64,000 nucleotides of DNA. It comes from Micromonospora sp. MP36. GTDB lineage: Bacteria > Actinomycetota > Actinomycetes > Mycobacteriales > Micromonosporaceae. Both the position numbers and the translations under genes were made by a program. How positions within the stretch are numbered: the first letter of the stretch is position 1; every line of letters starts with the position of its first letter. This document shows, in pieces, positions 60,334 to 64,000 of this stretch. The stretch is from positions 1 through 64,000 of the forward strand of contig NZ_VSFA01000009.1 of assembly GCF_008119785.1 (NCBI RefSeq). The letters are read 5' to 3'. Under the pieces are notes generated by a model. It had not been told where the DNA came from. It searched no databases and was given only the letters and a program-made list of their open reading frames with translations.

Positions 60334-60978
60334 TCATCCGCGTCCGGCGGCGAGCGCGGTGGAGCGGGGCCGGTCCGGCTCGCCGCTGACCCGGCCCAGC
60401 GCCCAGAGCAGGCCGGCCTGCACCACGGCGGCCAGGTGGCCCAGCTCGTGCACGGCGGCGGTGGTCGACGCGGCGATGTCCACCAGGCTGGTGCCGGCCA
60501 GACAGACCGCCAGCACCAGGGCCACCGGCAGGAACGCCCGGGCCCGCTCCGGCCGCCAGGCGGCCAGCGCGAAGCCGACGGCGAGGGCGGCGTCGAAGGA
60601 GGCCATCTCCCGGCTGGTGTGCGGGTCCGCCGCGACCCCCAGCCCGGCCAGCAGGATCGGCAGCGCGATGGCGAACTGCGTCGCCGCGGCCACCGCCACG
60701 GCCACCCGGAGCACCTGGCGGCGGGCCTGCACGGCGGCCGCGGCGCCGGAGCGCGCCGCCGCCCGGTCCGCGGCGACCGCGGCCAGCACCGGGGCGGTCA
60801 GATCGGGTACGTCCACCGCCTGCAACCGGGTGAGCCGCGTCACCCGCTCGGCGTGGGCCAGCCAGGAGCGGCAGCCCGGGCAGGAGCCGGTGTGCGCCGC
60901 CAGGGCCGCGGCCGGGGCCTGCGGGTCCTCCCCGTCCAGCCGGGCCGAGAGCGCCACGCGCACGTCGTCGCACGTCAT
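60334..60978 (-). CDS. Zinc-finger (zf-HC2) membrane protein, candidate anti-sigma factor (214 aa)
   Basis: The N-terminus has a ZAS-type motif, with Cys3, His29, Cys33 and Cys36 (AAHTGSCPGC), as in zinc-binding anti-sigma domains. From residue 90 there are about four hydrophobic helices. ATG 60978 was kept because it lies only nine bases from a predicted ECF -10 (CGAC) and would be nearly leaderless. It is the first gene of the leftward operon and faces the ECF sigma gene across about 110 bp. It likely binds and holds that sigma factor (inference). The CXXC pair could respond to metal or thiol stress. Confidence 0.8.
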   Translation of the reverse strand: MTCDDVRVALSARLDGEDPQAPAAALAAHTGSCPGCRSWLAHAERVTRLTRLQAVDVPDLTAPVLAAVAADRAAARSGAAAAVQARRQVLRVAVAVAAATQFAIALPILLAGLGVAADPHTSREMASFDAALAVGFALAAWRPERARAFLPVALVLAVCLAGTSLVDIAASTTAAVHELGHLAAVVQAGLLWALGRVSGEPDRPRSTALAAGRG

Positions 60979-60987
60979 GAGCGGGTA

Positions 60988-61014
60988 GTCGGAGAGCCGA
61001 GGGGAAAAGTTCCC
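60988..61014 (-). promoter_or_regulatory. Predicted ECF promoter for zinc-finger/copCD/ycnI operon
   Basis: On the minus strand GGGAAC (61014-61009) is followed after 17 nt (starting TTTTC) by CGAC (60991-60988), then nine bases to ATG 60978. The same GGAACTTTTC-N12-CGAC layout occurs upstream of the MauE-like gene. Confidence 0.65.
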
Positions 61015-61086
61015 GACGTGGGCGGGACCACGGAAAGGGCCGAAGGACCCTGCCCGACCCCGGTACGCCGCGTAACCTCGTCAGTC

Positions 61087-61674
61087 GTGATCCCCGCCCC
61101 GCGCGACAGCTCCGCCGGCCACCGTGCGGCGGGGCTCGACGCTGCGCCGGATCCGGCGACGCACTGGGCGCTGGCCGCCCGCGACGGCGATCCGGTGGCC
61201 CAGGCCGCCTTCGTCCGGGCCACCCAGGCCGAGGTGTGGCGCTTCGCCGCCGCCCTGGTCGACCCGGACAGTGCCGACGACCTGACCCAGGAGACGTACC
61301 TGCGGGCGTTCCGGGCGCTGCCCGCCTTCGAGGGACGGTCCACCGCGCGTACCTGGCTGCTCGGCATCGCCCGGCGGGCCTGCGCCGACCACCTGCGCAC
61401 CGTGGTCCGCCGGCGGCGGCTCGACGAGCGGCTCGCCGCGCACGCGGTCACCGAGCGGCCGTACCCGGATCCGGCCGGGCAGCTCGGCGCGACCGACCTG
61501 GTCCGCCGGCTCCCCACCGAGCGGCGCGGCGCGTTCGTGCTCACCCAGCTGCTCGGCCTGTCCTACGCCGAGGCCGCCGCCGTGGAGGGGGTCCCGGTGG
61601 GCACCATCAGGTCCCGCGTCGCCCGGGCCCGCAGCGAGCTGATCGACGCCGTCGGCGACGCCCTCGCCGGATGA
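61087..61674 (+). CDS. ECF RNA polymerase sigma factor, SigC-like (195 aa)
   Basis: Region 2 (LVDPDSADDLTQETYLRAFR; FEGRSTARTWLLGIARRACA) and region 4 (LPTERRGAFVLTQLLGLSYA; EAAAVEGVPVGTIRSRVARA) are complete. The sequence resembles mycobacterial SigC, which is tied to copper metabolism there. GTG 61087 is the predicted start. Divergent zinc-finger, CopCD and YcnI genes, and downstream MauE- and DsbA-like genes, make copper/redox control of the envelope the likely role. Two identical-spacing promoters next to it are candidate targets. I see no copy of that promoter upstream of the sigma gene itself. Confidence 0.9.
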   Translation: MIPAPRDSSAGHRAAGLDAAPDPATHWALAARDGDPVAQAAFVRATQAEVWRFAAALVDPDSADDLTQETYLRAFRALPAFEGRSTARTWLLGIARRACADHLRTVVRRRRLDERLAAHAVTERPYPDPAGQLGATDLVRRLPTERRGAFVLTQLLGLSYAEAAAVEGVPVGTIRSRVARARSELIDAVGDALAG

Positions 61675-61678
61675 TGGT

Positions 61679-61704
61679 GGAACTTTTCTCGGATCCGGGG
61701 CGAC
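61679..61704 (+). promoter_or_regulatory. Predicted ECF promoter for MauE/DsbA-like genes
   Basis: GGAAC (61679-61683), a 17-nt spacer beginning TTTTC, then CGAC (61701-61704). Spacing and flanks match the promoter at 60988-61014. Transcription would begin near 61711, i.e. after ATG 61707, pointing to a leaderless GTG at 61713. Confidence 0.6.
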
Positions 61705-61706
61705 CA

Positions 61707-62231
61707 ATGACCGTGACCGCACCGAGCACCCGGGCCATCCGCTGGCCCGCCGTCCGACCCTGGCTCGGCATCGCCGTCCGGCTCGGGCTGGCCGCCGTCT
61801 GGTTGTTCGCCGGCGCCACCAAGGTCGGCGACCTGGCCGCCTCCGGTCGCGCCGTCAACGCATACCAGGTCATGCCGTACGACGTGGCCGCCGTGATCGG
61901 CGCCGCGCTGCCCTTCGTGGAGCTGGCGCTGGGCGTACTCCTGCTCGTCGGGCTGGCCACCCGACTGGCCGCCGGCGTCTCCGCGGCCCTGTTGGTGGTC
62001 TTCATCACCGGCATCGCCTCGGCCTGGGTGCGCGGCCTGGCCATCGACTGCGGGTGCTTCGGCAGCGGCGGCCAGCTCGCCGCCGGCCAGGCCCCGACCT
62101 ACCTCCCGGAGATCCTCCGGGACCTGGGATTCCTGGTCATGGCCGGATTCCTGCTGATCTGGCCCCGCACCCCGTTCTCCGTGGACGGCTGGCTGGCGGG
62201 CGCGGCACCCGAGGAGGGCGAGGATGAGTAG
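61707..62231 (+). CDS. MauE/DoxX-like membrane protein (174 aa)
   Basis: Four transmembrane helices (about 18-38, 58-80, 85-103, 130-150) with FAGATKVGDLAASGRAVNAY and a CxC pair in IDCGCFGSGGQL, the features of MauE-type proteins that carry reducing equivalents through the membrane for disulfide chemistry. Possible starts are ATG 61671 or 61674 (overlapping the sigma stop), ATG 61707 and GTG 61713; the last fits the predicted internal promoter. The stop overlaps the start of the DsbA-like gene. The pair may supply or shuffle thiols for copper proteins. Confidence 0.82.
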   Translation: MTVTAPSTRAIRWPAVRPWLGIAVRLGLAAVWLFAGATKVGDLAASGRAVNAYQVMPYDVAAVIGAALPFVELALGVLLLVGLATRLAAGVSAALLVVFITGIASAWVRGLAIDCGCFGSGGQLAAGQAPTYLPEILRDLGFLVMAGFLLIWPRTPFSVDGWLAGAAPEEGEDE

Positions 62232-62940
62232 TCGGAAGGGCCAGAAGAAGGCGGCCCAGGTGGTCCGCGCGCAGATCGCCCGGGAGAAGCGACGCACCCG
62301 CACGATCATCACGTCGATCGCCGCGGTGGTGCTGCTGGTGATCGCCGGGCTGATCGGCTGGACCGTCTACTCCAGCCAGAAGTCGAAGTCCTTCACCTCC
62401 CCGCCGAACGCCAACCACACCGGCACCGGCATCGTCCTCGGCCAGGGCCCGGTCACCATCGACCTGTACGAGGACTACCTCTGCCCGGTCTGCAAGCAGT
62501 TCCAGGACACCAGCGGGCCGACCATCACCCAGCTGATCAACGAGAACAAGGTGCGGGTGGTCTACCACCCGGTCGCCTTCCTGAACCGCTTCTCCAGCAC
62601 CCAGTACTCGACCCGCTCCGCGGCCGCCTCCGGCTGCGCCGCGCAGGGCGCGCGGTTCAAGGAGTTCACCGACGCGCTCTTCGCCAAGCAGCCGCCGGAG
62701 AACAGCGCCGGGCTCAGCGACAACGAGCTGATCGACATCGGCGCGAGCGTCGGGGTGAACCGGGACGCGATGAGCTCCTGCGTCCGGGACGGCACGTACA
62801 AGACGTGGACCGCACACGTCACGGACGACGCCGCCAAGTCCGGCGTCACCGGCACCCCGACCGTCAAGGTCAACGGCAAGGAGCTCACGGACCGCAGCCC
62901 CGAGGGGATCAAGGCGGCGGTGGCGGCGGCCGGCAAGTGA
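62224..62940 (+). CDS. Membrane-anchored DsbA-like thioredoxin-fold protein (238 aa)
   Basis: Basic N-terminus, a signal-anchor helix (about 27-48, ITSIAAVVLLVIAGLIGWTV), then a DsbA/thioredoxin_4 domain with the active site DYLCPVCKQF and the cis-Pro loop SGVTGTPTVKVNG. Two further cysteines (SGCAAQG, SSCVRD) may form a structural disulfide. It catalyses thiol-disulfide exchange outside the membrane. It overlaps the MauE-like gene by 8 bp, and its stop overlaps the next gene's GTG, so all three are one translational unit. Confidence 0.92.
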   Translation: MSSRKGQKKAAQVVRAQIAREKRRTRTIITSIAAVVLLVIAGLIGWTVYSSQKSKSFTSPPNANHTGTGIVLGQGPVTIDLYEDYLCPVCKQFQDTSGPTITQLINENKVRVVYHPVAFLNRFSSTQYSTRSAAASGCAAQGARFKEFTDALFAKQPPENSAGLSDNELIDIGASVGVNRDAMSSCVRDGTYKTWTAHVTDDAAKSGVTGTPTVKVNGKELTDRSPEGIKAAVAAAGK

Positions 62941-64000
62941 GCCGCGTACCGCTGCGCCGGGCGGGGGTGGTGGTCACCGCCGCGCTCGCCGCCCTCCTCG
63001 CCCTCGCCGCCCCGGCCGCCGCGCACGGGGCGGACGCCCCCGCCGGCACCGACTACCGGGCCGAGGTGACCTCGCTCAGCCCCGCCCGGCCCGGGCTCAC
63101 CGCCCGCATGGTCGAGGCGGGGGCCCGGCTGGAGTTGACCAACCGCACCGGGCCGGAGGTCGAGGTGCTCGGCTACTCCGGCGAGCCGTACCTGCGCGTC
63201 GGGCCGGGCGGGGTGTACGAGAACACCCGCTCCCCCGCCACCTACCTGAACCGGACCATCACCGGTGACACCCAGCTCCCCCCGCAGGCCGACCCGGCGG
63301 CGGCACCTTCCTGGCGGCGGGTCTCCGACGGGCCGTCGGCCCGCTGGCACGACCAGCGGACGCTCTGGCTGGAGTCGGACCTGCCGCCGCAGGTCACCGC
63401 CGACCCCACCCGGGAGCAGCGGGTCCGCGACTGGGTGGTGCCGGTGCGCGCCGGCGGCGAGCCGATCGAGGTACGCGGCACCCTGGACTGGGTGCCGCCG
63501 CCCGACCCGTACCCGTGGTGGGCGGCCGCCACGCTCGGCTTCCTGCTGGTCGGCGCGGCCGGGCTGGTCCCGGGCGGCTCGGCGGCCGGTGGGCGCGCGC
63601 TGCGCGGGGTGGGCGCGCTGCTCGCCCTGGGCGGGCTGGCCACCGTGGCGCTCAGTGTCGGCCGGGCGCTCGACGCCGGGGCCGAGGGCGTCGGCGGGGT
63701 GTTGCTCGGGCTGGTCGGCGGACAGACCTGGCCGCTGCTCACCGGGCTCGGCGCGCTCGCCGCCGGCGGGTACGCGCTGGCCCGCCGGGAAGCCGCCGAC
63801 TTCACGCTCGCCCTGGCCGGGGCGTGCCTGGCGCTCTTCGCCGGAGTGGCGAACCTGGCCGTGCTGTCCCGCTCGGTGGTGCCGGTGCTCTGGCCGGCGA
63901 GCCTGGCCCGGGTGTTGGTGACGCTGATCCTGGCCACCGGGGCCGGTGCGGTCGCCGCCGGCCTGCTGCGCCTGCACGCCGCCTCCCGCGCCGCGCGGCA
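62937..64000 (+). CDS. Secreted/membrane protein with several C-terminal helices, partial at window end
   Basis: GTG 62937 overlaps the DsbA-like stop (GTGA). A signal peptide (VVVTAALAALLALAAPAAAH) ends before AHGADAPAG, giving an N-terminal histidine after cleavage, a typical copper-ligand arrangement. Then comes a beta-rich external domain (ARLELTNRTGPEVEVLGYSG; RVGPGGVYENTRSPATYLNR) followed by several transmembrane helices (from about 185 on). The frame is open to the window edge, so the 3' end is missing. Family not recognised with certainty; the context is the copper/thiol operon. Confidence 0.8.
   Translation, partial: MSRVPLRRAGVVVTAALAALLALAAPAAAHGADAPAGTDYRAEVTSLSPARPGLTARMVEAGARLELTNRTGPEVEVLGYSGEPYLRVGPGGVYENTRSPATYLNRTITGDTQLPPQADPAAAPSWRRVSDGPSARWHDQRTLWLESDLPPQVTADPTREQRVRDWVVPVRAGGEPIEVRGTLDWVPPPDPYPWWAAATLGFLLVGAAGLVPGGSAAGGRALRGVGALLALGGLATVALSVGRALDAGAEGVGGVLLGLVGGQTWPLLTGLGALAAGGYALARREAADFTLALAGACLALFAGVANLAVLSRSVVPVLWPASLARVLVTLILATGAGAVAAGLLRLHAASRAAR

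Noticed and set aside
61014..61086. A copy of the GGAAC-N17-CGAC promoter in front of the sigma gene itself
   Set aside because: The closest match (GGAAA with 18 nt to CGAC) differs in both the -35 and the spacing; autoregulation from this strand is not supported.

Overview
The window reads as chromosome of a high-GC actinobacterium, most likely Micromonosporaceae (Micromonospora or a near relative). Reasons: strong G/C third positions, many GTG starts and ATGA/GTGA stop-start overlaps, DUF202, DUF6232, SARP/AfsR, ROK and GlxA families, and an orn gene among tRNAs. Species assignment is inference. I find about 55 genes, two tRNAs, one insertion sequence and one clear pseudogene.

Layout. 0.2-6.2 kb: GNAT protein, two DUF202 membrane proteins, a PLDc_N-type membrane protein and an AfsR/SARP-type regulator broken by two frameshifts, one a 16-bp tandem duplication. 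6.2-8.1 kb: DrrAB-like ABC exporter preceded by SARP-like direct repeats. 8.1-13.6 kb: IlvG-like thiamine-diphosphate enzyme, enoyl-CoA hydratase, two DUF6232 paralogues around a SnoaL-like protein, a coiled-coil protein and a rhodanese. 13.6-18.5 kb: GlxA-type regulator, ribokinase-like kinase, a lone ABC ATPase and an ABC ATPase/permease pair with a possible 10-codon leader. 18.6-21.4 kb: divergent ROK regulator and GH3 NagZ-like hexosaminidase. 21.9-23.7 kb: membrane protein, DCC protein and TetR regulator behind two identical operators. 23.9-28.2 kb: GNAT, two-component system, small hypotheticals and a Clp-N/HTH protein with two palindromes over its own promoter.

28.2-47.5 kb is accessory: a lipoprotein, an HTH/ricin-like membrane protein, and a leftward series SARP > RHS > RHS > LamG protein. 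The two RHS proteins are paralogues up to the DPDGL motif, then have unrelated C-termini with no recognisable immunity genes. 47.8-51.2 kb: GntR-ABC operon and an IS5-type element, followed by tRNA-Lys.

51.5-64 kb looks like core chromosome again: two tandem L,D-transpeptidase lipoproteins, tRNA-His, orn, a GT87-type mannosyltransferase, a membrane protein, and a copper/thiol locus around a SigC-like ECF sigma factor. In that locus ycnI, copCD and a zinc-finger membrane protein run left, while sigma, a MauE-like protein, a DsbA-like protein and a partial membrane protein run right. Two sites, one on each arm, share GGAACTTTTC and CGAC with identical 17-nt spacing. They suggest that one sigma factor drives both arms, and both predict leaderless or nearly leaderless mRNAs. 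I found no CRISPR array, riboswitch, integrase or replication origin.
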